64,000 nt of DNA from Ryuthela nishihirai (taxonomy: Eukaryota > Arthropoda > Arachnida > Araneae > Heptathelidae). The DNA lies in assembly GCA_038380435.1 (NCBI GenBank), contig JAWZYU010000019.1:22345801-22409800 (forward strand), written 5' to 3'. This document shows positions 11,590 to 23,481 of this stretch, one piece after another; the stretch's first letter is position 1; each line of letters opens with the position of its first letter. The translations under genes and the position numbers were made by a program. Below the pieces are notes generated by a model. It did no database searches and was not told where the DNA came from. It saw only the letters and a program-made list of their open reading frames with translations.

Positions 11590-11975
11590 TATAATCTATT
11601 AGAAGTCCAGGAATACGGAGGTCCAATCAGTTTGTGTAATTTAGTCCTACAAAACATTTCTATCCTAAACTCCAGTTATAGCATTTTCCTACTACAATTC
11701 TAAAAAGGCTCAATTCAAAAAGTCAATTACTACGTCAATTCTAAAAAGGCTCTGCTCGACTTTGTCTTCCTGTCGCATTCTAGGTATCCCTCCATTTTCT
11801 GCGTCCTTGAACTATAGATTGTTCATAACCCTATACAGTAATCTATAGTTATGCATACGTGAAACATGGCCACACCAACGCAGTGTCTCTTTGCACAATA
11901 TGTTGCTCGCAGGTTGTTCTTGACTCCTTCGTCTATTCTCCTCATTACTTAGGGAATCAAACTAACTAATGCCCA
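11590..11975 (-). pseudogene. RTE-type LINE, 3' fragment
   Basis: The minus strand aligns by eye with the 3' ends at 33.4 and 41.8 kb: GTTCATAACCCTATACAG, ACATGGCCACACCAACGCAG and CTCTTTGCACAATATGTTGCT. It encodes remnants of the RLRWFGHV...RVMN segment with many breaks and a small internal duplication (11700-11750). Confidence 0.8.
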
Positions 11976-12267
11976 AGATACACATGATTACAAAAAAATC
12001 ATCTACACAGCCGAACTTGTAGCTAGATTTTAGCAGAAAATTTGTAAAATTATTAGTTAATCCTTATTATTATTGTAAAATAATTACTAGAAATTTAAAT
12101 GCTTAGCTAAATTTAATTTCATGTTTCGTTTCTTTTTTTTAATTTTTACTTTTCTGTGATTTAATTTTTGTAATGGTTATAGCAACAAGGTCTCCTTTAT
12201 GCTTTCATTTGATTTCCTTCACAATTATTTGGGAATGGATTAAACTAATCTATACTTTCATACTTAC

Positions 12268-12406
12268 GAAGTATTCTCGTTGTAGTCTTCCTGACTGGAG
12301 CATGTTGTTGAAGTAGCTCTCCAATTTCCGAACAGGCACACGGTTATTGGAATTTCGTGAATCCTCACTCCAACGGTTATTAGAATCTGTTGCGTTTTGA
12401 ACATTC
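12268..12406 (-). CDS. RPTP exon: juxtamembrane region leading to the PTP domain
   Basis: The donor is TACTTC|GTAAGT (phase 0). The acceptor is taken at gacgatataag, giving 139 bp (G + 46 codons) in phase with the AG left by the transmembrane exon; its pyrimidine tract is weak, so the 5' edge is uncertain. The reading NRVPVRKLESYFNNMLQSGR then LQREYF matches the segment before RPTP catalytic domains (family pattern P-I/V-x-V-x-x-F/L-x-x-Y/H ... F-x-x-E-F/Y). The first part (ATDSNNRWSEDSRNSNN) is low-complexity polar. The ORF continues into the intron for four codons before a stop. Confidence 0.75.
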
Positions 12407-12725
12407 CTTATATCGTCAGCTGTTGAAATGGAGTTGTGGATATTAGTAATGATATTTGTGATCACTGAGATGGTCGCAAATATTATTTAGGAACATTTTC
12501 TGTAATTAGTATAAGTATGAATCTGAGTGACGTATACATGAATGTAGTGTCTGCCCACCGCAGTGATATTCCATTGATTAAATTCGTAATTCGTAATTCT
12601 GAAATAAGTATTTTTACCTAAAATACTGTTTCTGTAAAATCGAAGACCTAAGTTAAATGCATCTGCATGTTTCTATTAGTAGTGTACTTTCTTTGTTGGA
12701 GGAGGGTTTGGCGGAGGATTTGGAT

Positions 12726-13092
12726 CATTGGTAGTGTGCCAGGCTAGAATCTGTAATTTTCAGGTTCGAATCCCTGGTTTTTTTACCCATTTTTATCTTC
12801 GATAAGCCCCCACCCTCTTCTCGGTGCGAAAGGGGACACGATGGACTTGGAACGGCCTCTGTCCGTCGGATGCGACGTATAGCCGTGGCGCGATGTGCAG
12901 GAGAGCCATACTTTTTCTGAGTTAAAGAACACGCTGGATGGCCTTGACGGCAAAATTGACGGCATCTGTCCCCTACCAGTGGATCCTCTACACTGACCTT
13001 GGGTTTTTTGTGACCTGGCCATTTTACCCAGTATGTACAACAAAAGAATCGACGATCAGAGGTAACAAGTAACGAAGTAAATAACCCACCCT
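12726..13092 (+). repeat. SINE family A
   Basis: Head TTGGTAGTGTGCCAGGCTAG with B box GGTTCGAATCCC. The body has GAACACGCTGGATGGCCTTG and the tail GATCAGAGGTAACAAGTAACG. Confidence 0.85.
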
Positions 13093-13289
13093 TTTTTGCT
13101 AAGATGTTTATGAAAACCGGAACGATTAAAAACAGAGTTGTCAATACTAAGAATCGCTCTTAAAAATAATTTGAATATATTAAACATCATGACCGAATCC
13201 AAGGAGCAAGGGGCCATGCTCCACTCCCCCTTGAAAATGCTAGTAACAGGAAAGGAGAGGGGGAGCGAATATTAAATGTGTGGTTAGAT

Positions 13290-13407
13290 TATTTTACAGA
13301 GGTAAAATTTTGCAGAGATAAATCTCAACGTTAACTCAGCTGGGACTCGAACCTGGGAACTACAGATTACGAACCTGGCGCGCTACCGACTGAGCCATCC
13401 CCGCCCC
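13290..13407 (-). repeat. SINE family A head only
   Basis: Reverse complement of the tRNA-like head plus ~40 bases (GGGACTCGAACCTGGGAACT, CTGGCGCGCTACCGACTGAG). The 3' body is absent. Confidence 0.88.
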
Positions 13408-13610
13408 ATTAAATGTGTGTAAATATCCCTTATTATTCAATAAATTTGTTAAATTATACCGGAACGGCATTCCGATTCGTTCAAGCTCGATCTTGGGACC
13501 ATTCTTTCAATCGGATCACTTGGTCCACTTTTCAATTTTTTTTCTTGATCCAGGTATGAATAATATATATAACCCAGTTGTTCAGATCTAATCGTTTTCC
13601 TCAAAATAGA

Positions 13611-14000
13611 GGGGCGGGGGTGGCTCAGTCGGTAGCGCGCCAGGCTCGTAATCTGTAGTTCCCAGGTTCGAGTCCCAGCTGGGTCAGCGTTGCGATTTAT
13701 CTCCGCAAAATTCCCCCGTCCTGCCCACGGTCAGGAGGGGACACCGATGGGCTTGGAAATGCCGCCGTCCGTCGGATGGGACGTTAAGCCGTGGCCCCGT
13801 GTGCGGGAGAGCCATATCCTGTCCACGTTAAAGAACACGCTGGATGGCCTTGACGGGAGGCTACCATCTGTATCCCAACAGCTGTTCCAGTGGGTCCCCT
13901 CCCCCAACTTTCTCTGAGCCGTCGGGGTCCATGTGACCTGGCCATTTAGCCCATGGTGTGCAAAAAATTGCCGCTCAGAGGTAAAACAACCCAACCCAAC
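13611..14000 (+). repeat. SINE family A, full-length copy with target-site duplication
   Basis: About 390 bp. The head GGTAGCGCGCCAGGCTCGTA + ATCTGTAG closely resembles elongator tRNA-Met (GGTAGCGCGTCAGTCTCATA + ATCTGAAG). A box TGGCTCAGTCGG, B box GGTTCGAGTCCC. These are an internal RNA polymerase III promoter. The 3' tail repeats CAACC. It is flanked by CCTCAAAAT at 13599-13607 and 14001-14009, so it moved by retrotransposition. It is inserted into a mariner relic. Confidence 0.95.
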
Positions 14001-14215
14001 CCTCAAAATGGTCCCCGACCACAGAATACACCTTTAGCAGTGCTCATATAAATTTTGGGAAGACTTGGAAAACAGGTCTACTGTGGTAGCATTCAATTCT
14101 GCCGTGATGTTCTCCTGAATGCCATCGATCAGATCAAATCGGGGACCTCAATTTCAACTTCGGAAGCAGAAGAATGTCTGCTGGAACCAAATCGGGATGA
14201 TAAGATTCAGAAAGA
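14001..14215 (-). pseudogene. mariner (Mos1/irritans-like) transposase, C-terminal fragment
   Basis: The minus strand reads FFCFRS-like and LKLRSP, then DLIDGIQENITAELNATT and SKSSQNLYEHC, stop, RCILWSG. This follows the end of mariner transposases (F-D-T-I-x-x-I-Q-x-N ... L-N-x-I ... F ... RC-I), after the third catalytic Asp. It is broken by at least two stops. The SINE at 13611-14000 sits at its 3' side. Confidence 0.75.
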
Positions 14216-14246
14216 AGGTGATTAACACTGGAATAATTTCCTTTCC

Positions 14247-14287
14247 TTTCCGTAGAATGAAGTCCACTTACCTTCATTCTACGGAAA
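14247..14287. repeat. Perfect 16-bp hairpin
   Basis: TTTCCGTAGAATGAAG at 14247-14262 and its exact reverse complement at 14272-14287, 9-base loop. It lies between mariner and Jockey relics. Confidence 0.95.
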
Positions 14288-14560
14288 CAGTCATCTGATT
14301 TTGAGAACTGCGGTCGATGCCCCCTGGTTTGTCACTAACAGACAACTCCATAAAGATCTGGACATCGACCATATATATATATACACACATATAAAGCGCA
14401 CCTCAAAAAGATTTTTTGAGGCTGTAAGCAATAATCCCAATGAGATTATTTCTTCTCTGATTCTTAACGATCATACTCTTTTGAACAAGTACAAGAGGCC
14501 TAAAACGGTAGCGATCTCTGAGGATACCTACCCGTTTCAGGTTTCTTATACAGTTTTACT
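14286..14560 (+). pseudogene. Jockey-clade LINE, C-terminal end of ORF2
   Basis: It reads LRTAVDAPWFVTNRQLHKDL, then HIKRTSKRFFEAVSNNPNEI and YKRPKT. The A-P-W-F-V-x-N-x-x-L-H-x-D-L ... F-x-x-x-x-x-x-H/N-P-N motif is the very C-terminus of Jockey-type ORF2. A TATATA/CACACA tract (14371-14391) has expanded where the family has a short variable link, without breaking the frame. 5' truncated. Confidence 0.85.
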
Positions 14561-14693
14561 GCAATTTTTAGCTTTTCTTATGTTTGTCCTTAGGGGCACA
14601 CTTAAGGGTGGTTTACTAATATATTTTGTTCTTACTCTTACCAATCTTTATGATGGAGATGGTAGGGGTAGAATTATTACCCGGTACATCGAA

Positions 14694-15266
14694 TTGTACT
14701 ATTTGTTGCGATGTTATGCAACCACGGCAATTCCCGGTTCTGTCTCACGACACTACCAAGTTATGAAAAGTCATGACTATCTAGAGCCGGGGGCTAAAAT
14801 GCGCCATATAGACGCACCTCAACCCCGGCCTCACACGGCAGCAATCCTATAAAAGGAAAGCTAACCACCGGAAGAAACCTATTATATAATCTGTTCCCCA
14901 ATTAGCCATGAAGAAGGATATGTAGATCCAAGTTCGCTCGACACCCGGGGTGGAGACTCTCAGTAAAGCCCAGACTTTTGTGAGGGCTCAGGCCTACTAA
15001 GCGAGAACGTTCGGCCGAGCCCTCGAACTGCTCACCCAGAGCACCTGCTAGGTGAGGTCTAAGACACCGTCACCGTCCAACCGGAACATCCAACCGGTCG
15101 GCGGCGTCCTCGACCTCGGTTGGTCTTGGCTATGTCCAACCGGGGACCCAATCCTGCCGGCACAGCCTTCGACCGGGTTGCTGGGTCCGAAGCCCCCCCT
15201 CCCCCCTCACACACACACACACACACCACGCCAAGGTGGTCCCCTATCGGGGGGGGGGGCGGGGGG
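14694..15266. other. GC-rich insert flanked by a 12-base direct repeat
   Basis: GGTACATCGAAT occurs at 14682-14693 and again at 15267-15278. The segment between is clearly more GC-rich than its surroundings and carries AC-dinucleotide (about 15205-15228) and G-runs (15250-15269). Proline- and glycine-rich ORFs here come from these tracts. No gene recognised. It may be a retro-inserted untranslated region. Confidence 0.55.
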
Positions 15267-15430
15267 CGGTACATCGAATATGATTATACGATCTATGATC
15301 TACGGTTATCTTTATTCTGAATGTCAATCGACGGTCTCTTGCGAATAAATTGTTCACTTTGTCCGCCAATTGTCGATTGGAGTCATTTTCGGTTGTTCGC
15401 TGCGAGGGTGATCTTCCACGTTCTCTCTGA

Positions 15431-15672
15431 CCTCTGTAATATGCTTAAAACATCGATAACTTGAATATGTTTAAAACATCGATATCTTGAATATGCTTAA
15501 AACATAGACATCTTGAATATGCTTAACATCGATATCTTCAATATGCTTAAAAAAATAGATATTTTGAATATGCCTAAAACATCGATATCTTGAATATGCT
15601 TAAAACATCGATATCTCGAATATGCTTAAAACATCGATATCTTGAATATACTGAAACATCGATATATTTGTG
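15431..15672. repeat. Minisatellite, ~26-bp unit, about 9 copies
   Basis: Unit AATATGCTTAAAACATCGAT + ATCTTG with small differences. Confidence 0.95.
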
Positions 15673-15827
15673 CTCTGGACAGAGCCTCATCCCCATAAAA
15701 ACTACCATTACACAAAACGTTATGTTGATATGTTGTTCCTTTCATGGTTTCCTGATGGAGCAGTAATACAAAATTCACAAAACAAGCCATACGATACAAC
15801 AACGCAATACCAACTTCTTAGCATCCC

Positions 15828-16010
15828 ATGGCCGTATGATTAGCGTGTTTGGCTACTGATCAAAGGGAACTGGGTTAGAGCCCCGGATGAAGCATGGATG
15901 TCTATGTTGCTTTTCTGCTGAGAACTCTCCATACTCACAGACCTTCTACTATGTCGTATGAACTGACATGCTCCTGTCAGACATTTGTGGCAAGCAGCTA
16001 CTTGAAGGTA
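15828..16010 (+). repeat. SINE family B (tRNA-Ser-like)
   Basis: CATGGCCGTATGATTAGCGT, GTTTGGCTACTGATCAAAGG, B-box relic GGGTTAGAGCCCC, then TTTTCTGCTGAGAAC and CTGACATGCTCCTGTCAGAC. Confidence 0.85.
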
Positions 16011-17736
16011 TATTTATTAATCTTATTTTTTATTTACCGTTAGCTAGACTTCCAAGGGCACACTCTCCAATGCATCTAAAGCGGCTTCTCGCGCAATGAT
16101 ACTCGTACTGCATGTAGTTATTTTATTTCAGTTTCATTACTTTCTTACCGTGCTGCGCATAATCTTGCACATATAGAAAAATGCATCAAAATAAATGCTC
16201 AAAAATATAAAATAGACTAACACAAATAAGCAAATAAAAAGAATGTAAACAATAAAACTGGATCTATTTTAAATAAAACTCCTCATTGTCCTGATATTAT
16301 TTGGTCTTAGGATAGAACAAAGAAATATTTCAGGTAAAAGTAAATACTAATGTGAAACGCTGCATAATATCAGAGGCAACATTTCAAGAAAATGTACACT
16401 GTAAAAAGATAAATATTCCTAAAATGTTACAAAAAAATCTTACCTTCTATCCACAGGTTAGTCATCGCAAACGACTCAAAGTGATTGATTCGTCTCTTTT
16501 TCTTTATCCTGTTAAAATATGAAACGTATTTCATATTATTCAATAATAGAGATGCACTCAAAGACATTTTTAACTATATATTTGGTCTTGAATCTTTTTC
16601 CCTTATGTGATTTGATGACTGATGTGCTTTTTTATATTCTGATTAATTGACTGAATATAATAATAGTTACATATATCCATCCTTTATTTACCAATTCTCA
16701 TATTTAAGATCAAATTATACAAAATGATAACGTATCTTTATCTTCCATTACACAGAATACCACAAAATCTTGCACTTCGTTCAAAGAATGAAAGATTGTA
16801 CTATTCTTATTGCTTTCGGTTACAATGGCTATGCGTAAGTATAAGAACATTTTACTCGATTCATTAGATGTGAATGTGTAGTCCAAACTCCTTAATGATT
16901 GGTAATTGATTGATAATTTCCTCTTTGTTACTAGCGTCATTAACCACTGTCGTTGAGAGAGTTGTCCAAAGGAAGAGTTGAGCCTCTGTAAATTGTTGGT
17001 ATCGGCAGGCATCATTTGCAATAACATAGTGACTGGGATAGAATATTGGCGTTTCAAAGAAATTCAAGAAGGTAAAAACCCATTATGTCAGAGAGCAGAA
17101 ATCAAACCATCCAACATACAATAATATCTGCTAAACTGCATATGAAAAACTATTTTTTTTACTCTATAAAGACAGGACAAAAAAAAACGGAAAACGAAAT
17201 TATCAATATTTTCGAAATATCATTAAATAACAATTTTGGGAATATTACATATTTGATTCGCATTGTATTTTAAAACATACAAACGATAATATGCTTGCAG
17301 TCAAGAATGTACTTATGATTTGTTTCGGGAATTTGGGGGGAGTGGTCGAAAATTTGTTTTCGAGTGGGTCCGAAAATTTAGTTTCGGTAGGGTGTCTCAG
17401 AATAACACTTAAGAATGGTTTCCCATTTACTGAAATATTCCATCTGACCGAAAGAAAAAATTCAAATGAAATGGTTAAAATGATATTCTATGTATTGTGT
17501 ATTTTATATGGAATACACTTTTACAGTTTTTAAATATATTTTTAGTATCGGAGATATAATATGAATCTAAAATAAAATTAAGAAAGAAAATATTTCTTTT
17601 TTTTTATTTGATTATTGTTGATTTGATTTTGATTTGACGAATTTGATTTCAAAGCAGTTAGATAAGTTTGAGATTTCTTATAAGATGGCTGAATTTTCTT
17701 GGGAGGGACTGAATTTTCTCGTGACCCCTTTTATTT
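16011..17736. other. AT-rich intronic sequence, nothing recognised
   Basis: Short ORFs on both strands without motifs. RPTP intron between the transmembrane and juxtamembrane exons. Confidence 0.5.
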
Positions 17737-17800
17737 TGCTGAGATCCCGCCATCCTCACAGACCTTCTACTAGGTCGCCCGAGGATCCCCCGAGGTATGT
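17737..17800 (+). repeat. SINE family B body fragment
   Basis: TTTGCTGAGATCCCGCCATC and CTCACAGACCTTCTACTAGG match the family B body. Confidence 0.7.
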
Positions 17801-18249
17801 CTCTGCTTTCAGGTGTAGCAGGTGATTCTCTGTTCTTCTTGCTGCCAAACAATCAAACTTTCCAAGACTCTTATGTAGTCACAGACATAGCTGATTCTAT
17901 GTTGAAATTAGCTATTGCTTTTAAAGTAATGTATCCCAATCTTTATATTGTGTTTGGTCCATAGATTTCTCTTGAGTATTCTATCCTTAACTTCATGCTG
18001 GGTTACACCCATGAAATGCATCATGTAGAATTAGAAATGTAGTCAATTTTTTTTCTCTCAGAAGTACGATTTCAAGAGAAAAGTGTGCTCGAAACTATTA
18101 GCATGAAAGTCTCTCCTACTGAACTTGACTTCATTTAGCATAAGACATGGAGGTTTTTACCTTTTATCATGTGCATTTCCATTAGATGAAAGAACTAACA
18201 AAATGAAAATGATACTCTGTGTGTGTGAAGCAAACATGCATTTCTGTTG

Positions 18250-18642
18250 AGTTGTTTATCGCTGCGTGGCACTTTTGTGCACACAATGAGCTAAATGATC
18301 AGATCATTAGAACCCAACTACTCAGAGGTAGTAAGGGGAATGGACTCTGAACAGTTGTTAGAAGAGGGATGTTAGCCTCTCGTCAAGGCCATCTAGTGTG
18401 TTCATTTAATTTCATCACATTTAATGTGCAGAGGGCATGGCTCTACTGCACACGGAGATATGGCTTTACGTCCCATCCGACGGAAGGTGACCTTTCCAAA
18501 TTCATTGGTATTTATATTTCTGACCGAGAGCAAGGTGGGGATTTAGAGGAGATAAATCTCAATACTAGCACATTTGGAATTACAACTAGGGAACTATAGA
18601 TTACTAGCCTGGGTAGTTACCGATTGAGACATCTCTGTCCAC
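18250..18642 (-). repeat. SINE family A, diverged
   Basis: Tail GTGGCACTTTTGTGCACACA at the left, ATGGCTTTACGTCCCATCCG in the body, head remnant ATAGATTACTAGCCTGGGTA at the right. Confidence 0.85.
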
Positions 18643-18849
18643 CATATGAATTTGAAACTAACCTAACATCCAATTATGACTCATATATATTTTTCTTCCA
18701 TTTCGAAATTCTGGTTGTACCATTCAGCAAATTATTTTGCAGTAAGTCATAAAACGTTTTTGTGTTTCAAATTCTGCTCCAGGTGATATCTAACAAAAAG
18801 TTAATAGTAGGCTGGGTTGAGTACATTTATCAGGATGAGTTATTTTATT

Positions 18850-19155
18850 TCTTAGCAGTAACTTTTGCAGACAATGGGCTAAATGGTCAGGTGGCAAGGA
18901 CCCCGAGGGCTCAGAGAAAGTTGGGGGAGGGGACGCACTGGGCATCTAGACGGAGACAGATGGCTTCCTGTCAAGGCCATCCAACGTGTTCTTTAACGTG
19001 TACAGAGTATCGTTCTCCCTCTCATGGGGCCACGTCGTAGCATCCCATCCGAAGGAGGCGGCCTTTCTAAGCCCATCAGTATCTCTTACTGACCGAGAGC
19101 AGAACGTGGAGTTTTGGGAGATAAATCTCAAAACTGACCCAGGCGGGACTCCATT
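18850..19155 (-). repeat. SINE family A, head truncated
   Basis: Body from GACAATGGGCTAAATGGTCA to GAGATAAATCTCAAAACTGA. It ends abruptly beside the LINE that starts at 19177. Confidence 0.85.
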
Positions 19156-19176
19156 TAACTAAGTTTTAGTAGATCC

Positions 19177-21203
19177 TTTTTTTTTAAAGAATATAATTTT
19201 TATTCATAAGAGTGAAAAATACAAATACATTTACAATTTGACCCGCAAAGCTAAATAGCTTATCTGCAGGAAAATGAATAAATTATATTAAACATAGATT
19301 ATTCAGCCACAAAAATGGTGTACATCAAAGAAAGCCACAAAACACAACACATAATAATCAGCTAACTAGAAAATACCAAATAATTTTTTAATTCCATTTT
19401 AAGTCTTCTAAAAGAATCTATATTTAGTAATTCTTTTGGAATAGCATTAAATATAAGTGGTACTTGATATTCGGAGGTATGTTTCACGTAATTATTTCGA
19501 AAATTTGGCAATTTGTAATAACCTTGGTTTTGAAGTCTTGTATTTTTGTTATGTTGAATTTTTAGTTAGTAAGTTTCGTCAAAATATTTTTTAATTTTAC
19601 ATTATATTTACATAAATTGCTGTAGGATAAAAGATTTAAAAATATTAATCTATCGGTGGAAGTTTTATAATTTTTTTGCAAATGAAACGTAATAATATTT
19701 TTAGCTATTAAAGACTGCAGTTTTTCTATTTTATTTATGTTTGTTAAGTTAGTTGTTCCATGAACAATTATTCCATAATTTAAAATAGATTTGCATATTG
19801 CTTTATAAAATATTACACAGGTTTCCATATTTAATACGTATTTCAATTTTTGAATTTTTATCGCCGATATTCTCAAGCTTTCACATATGTGGGATATATG
19901 GGCATTCCACCTAAAATATTCATCAAAAATGATTTCTAAGTAATTTATTTATTTACTTGCTCAACAACATAATTCAAATGGCAACTACATAATGATTCAT
20001 AATTTGAAGCATCCTTTTTTCTGCAATTTATTTTATGAGTTTTGATAAAGAGGTTTTGATGAATATGAAATCCTGGTGAATGAATAATCATCAGTTTTGT
20101 TTCTTTTCTCATTTAAATAGATTTTATTATGATTTAACCATCTAATAATATTATTGTAATCTGTTTGAACCTCTGAAATGCTATCATTTAAATATTTCCG
20201 AATATTTATTAAAACAATGTCGTCAGCATATAGATAAATAGCATTATTTAATTTTGTATTGAACAAATCATTATGTATACTAAGAACAGTAAAGGACCTA
20301 AAATTGAGCCTTGGGGAATTCCATATCGTGTAATTACTTTTCTGCTGTAGAAGTTTTTTATTTTAGTAATTGTATATCTGTCTGATAAATAATTTCTAAA
20401 CCAATCTAACAAAATACCGCGAATACCGTAATTTTCCAATTTATTTAGTAAAATGCTATGATCTTATGTATCGAAGGCTTTCTTTAAATCTAAGAACATA
20501 GTTACAATTTTTTCTCTATTATTAAATGATTTATTAATATTATTTGCAATTTTGGAAATTAGTTGAATTGTGTTTTTCCCTTTTTGAAAGCCAAATTGAT
20601 TTTCATTAATTATGTTGTGTTTAAGTAAAAAGTTAAAAACAGTATTATAAATATATTTTTCCATTATTTTCGAAAAAATAGGCAGAATTGTTATTGGTGG
20701 ATAGTTAGAAAAATCCTCCTTAATACCACCTTTAAAAATAGGTCTTAAAATACCGGTTTTGAGTTCGGTAGGTATGTTCCCAGTAAATATAATCTGATTT
20801 ATAATTTTTGATATAATATTAAGTAGTGTCTGTTTATTAAATTTTATATGTTTAATGAAAACATTATCGTAACCAGGTGATTTATTGGTGTGCAATGAAG
20901 TAATTATTTCATCAGTTTGTTTTTCAGTCATTTCATGTATATAGATAGATTTCAAAACTCTTTGCATCATGGTTGGAACATAATTTATATCGTCTTGGTG
21001 ATTTGTATTTCTTATCTGTAAAATCAGTGTATTATAAATGTCATTGTAATTATTTGCTATTTCTTCCACAGATAATTTCTTTTTGGACATATTGTCAATT
21101 ATTACATCGTCCGCTGATTTTTTCTGTTTTCCTTCTAATATTTCATATATTAATTGCCAGGTAGTCTTCATATCATTTTTTTTTCATATCTATTATTTGA
21201 TAG
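19177..21203 (-). pseudogene. Non-LTR retrotransposon (LINE) reverse transcriptase, 5' truncated, lightly damaged
   Basis: The poly-A tail lies at 19177-19185 (T-run on plus). ORF pieces in order: 21171-20464 (finger and palm: KSPGYDNVFIKHIK, LKTGILRPIFKGG, NENQFGFQKGKNTIQ, FLDLKKAFDT), a TAA where Val is usual, 20439-20248 (GIPQGSILGPLLFLVYI), 20266-20033 (LYADDIVLI, the catalytic YADD) and 19876-19562 (C-terminal, YKAICKSILNYGIIVHG). It copies its own RNA into DNA at a nick. Only about three lesions separate the pieces. The endonuclease domain is absent; the hAT-like element begins at its 5' edge. CR1/Jockey-type group; exact clade not assigned. Confidence 0.92.
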
Positions 21204-23349
21204 CAGGAGTGTAGCTATGGCATGGGGTTGGCTCCCCTAAAGTAAATTGGAGTTGGCAAAATTCAAAGCAACTTTGTAAAATCCAAATGCGTTGCGAAAA
21301 TTTGGATTTTCCTTTTTGTAAAATTAAAAGAAGTTGGCAAAATCTAGAATAGTTGTCAAAATCGTGGCAACTTGGCAAAATATTGGGAAGTTGGCAAAAT
21401 TCGGAGTAGTTTTGCAAAATTCAGGTGAGGTGTAAAAATTGAGATTTTGTCTGTAAAATTATGGCGGGTTGGCAAATTTGAGGACTTTGACAAAATCTAG
21501 GGAAGTTCGCAAAATCGAGGAAGCGTAGTAAATTCTTGGAAAGTTGGCAAATCTTGAGAAATTGGCAAAATTCAGGTTAGATGTAAAAATTGGGTTTTTT
21601 TTTCCGTAAAATTATTTCGAATTGACAAAATTTAGGGAAGTTCGCAAAATTCGATTCCACTTAGTAAAATACAGGCGAGTTATGAAAATTAGGATTAATT
21701 TTGTGAAATTAAAGAGAGTTGGTAAATTCGAGTAAACTTCGAAAAATCGTGGGGAGTTTGAAACTTTTTATGTGACTTGGCAAATTTAGGGTAGATAAAA
21801 AAAATTGGAATTGTTTTTATGAAATTAAAAACAGTTGGCAAAATTCGAAGCCACTTGGTGAAATACAGGTGAGTTGTGAAAATTGGGATCGGCTATGTGA
21901 GATTAAGGACATTTGGTAAAATCTTGGGAAGTTGGCAAAATCTAGACAACTTTGCAAATTTCGAAGTGACTTGATTCAGGTGAGATGTAAAAATTGGGTT
22001 TTATTCTGTAAAATTATGGCAAGTTGGCAAAATTCGAAGCCACTTGATAAAATGCAGGGGAGCTGAGAAATTTGGGCTTGTTTTTGTGCAATTAAGGGGA
22101 TTTGGCGAAATCGAGTACACTTGCCAAATTATTGTGTAGTTAGCAAAACTCTGAGGTAGTTGGTAAAATTAAGGTGAGGTAAAAAAATATTAATAAATTA
22201 AAAATTAAAAAAATCTATCTTCCTATAGAACCCAAAAAAGTAGAAAATAAACTTAAAGCATGTCGATGGTGAAATAAGTCATTGAATTTGCCTTCACTTC
22301 AAGGGAAGATAGGAGGCCGGTAATCTTCTTGAGTAGGTAAATCGACGCCCTATCTTTTTTTGAAGTGAATACGAACTAAGTAACTGACTCCACCATAGAT
22401 ATGCCTATATGAAGATCGCTATTTTTTTAAATTTTTAATTTATATTTTTTGTAGTTGTCACTAAAAACACCTACTTTCAAAAACTTTCATTTGATATATG
22501 ACTCATAAAGATCGAGCACATTTTCTCCTCTTTTAGAGTCATGTTTCAGGTAGCCTATGACATTGGAGACGTCACAAGTTTTAATTTGAGATACGGCTGT
22601 TTAAATTCGAGCCCCGCGAAAATCCGACTTCCCCCCCCTCTTTTATCAGGGGAAATAGTGGGCAAAAGTCAAAATAATTTACGACCGTCATTTATACGAG
22701 CTTTCATTTGACACTTAGCTTGAATTGAACAATCATTTTCATAATTTTCTTCCTTTTGTAGGAGCGAAGGAAGCATGGGGTTTCAATTTTTTGTGGTCTA
22801 CGACATTCCCCGCGTCAGAAGCCTTCATATAACGTATAACTTGTTACTTTCTGCATTCGTGTTCTGGAGATATAGCTGAAGAATAGTTTTCACATTTCCC
22901 CTTTATAGGGGGTGGGGAAGAAAGCACGGGAGTCAATTTTTTATTGCTTATGGCACTCCCCGCATCACAAACTTTCAATTGACACATAAATCATTAAGTT
23001 TCTCCATCGCGTTCGAAGGATATGATGGGAAAACCGTTTGTGAAATCCACAAACCTACAAACTGACCAACAAGCCAAAGCCAAAAGCAATAGGAAGATAG
23101 GTAAAAAGTAGGATTTTTTTTTTTCCTATTATGAAATCATGGAAATTTGTCAAATCGAAGCACCTGGTAAAATCTATGGGAGCTGACCACTAAACGAAGT
23201 TCTGAGTATGTTCCTGAGAGATATGTAATGAAATTTATGCAAAACCCTTATTTTCTCAGTTGACAAAATATAATTTCCGAGTTTTAAAATTTTCTTTGTC
23301 CCCCCCCCCCCCCACTTCTCCGAACCATAGTCCTTTCGCTATGTCCCTG
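21204..23349 (+). mobile_element. hAT-like non-autonomous element, copy 1, filled with GTTGGCAAAATC repeats
   Basis: Left end CAGGAGTGTAGCTATGG and right end TAGTCCTTTCGCTATGTCCCTG are imperfect inverted termini of the CAGGGGCGTAGC type. Flanks TTTGATAG (21196-21203) and TTTGCTAG (23350-23357) match at 7 of 8, an 8-bp target duplication typical of hAT. The inside (21240-22180 and 23110-23280) is an irregular array of short units around AGTTGGCAAAATCTAGG with longer-order repeats (AATTCGAAGCCACTTGG, GAAATTAAGGACATTTGG). A C-run of 14 (23300-23313) lies inside the right end. A second element occupies 22208-23104. No transposase gene. Confidence 0.82.
22208..23104. mobile_element. Element nested in hAT-like copy 1, ends CTATCTTCCTAT
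   Basis: ATCTATCTTCCTATAG near 22210 and its near inverse CAATAGGAAGATAGGT ending near 23104 bound about 0.9 kb lacking the GTTGGCAAAAT repeat. It contains diverged tandem units (GGGGAAGAAAGCACGGG-type segments at 22750-22930, each followed by TTTCAATTT and a TTGACACATA-like stretch). No coding region recognised. Confidence 0.55.
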
Positions 23350-23481
23350 TTTGCTAGAGGAATTTTAGGAATCTTTCAATATTTGTAATGACTACTCTCT
23401 TCGGTTGATATCGTGAAATATTTTTTGGCCCGTACCAAACTTTTTTGTTTCATTTTACAGTCCCGTAAAACTAATGGTGCG

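Noticed and set aside
15052..15348. Proline- and glycine-rich ORFs on both strands
   Set aside because: Produced by the AC, C and G tracts of the GC-rich insert; no codon or domain support.
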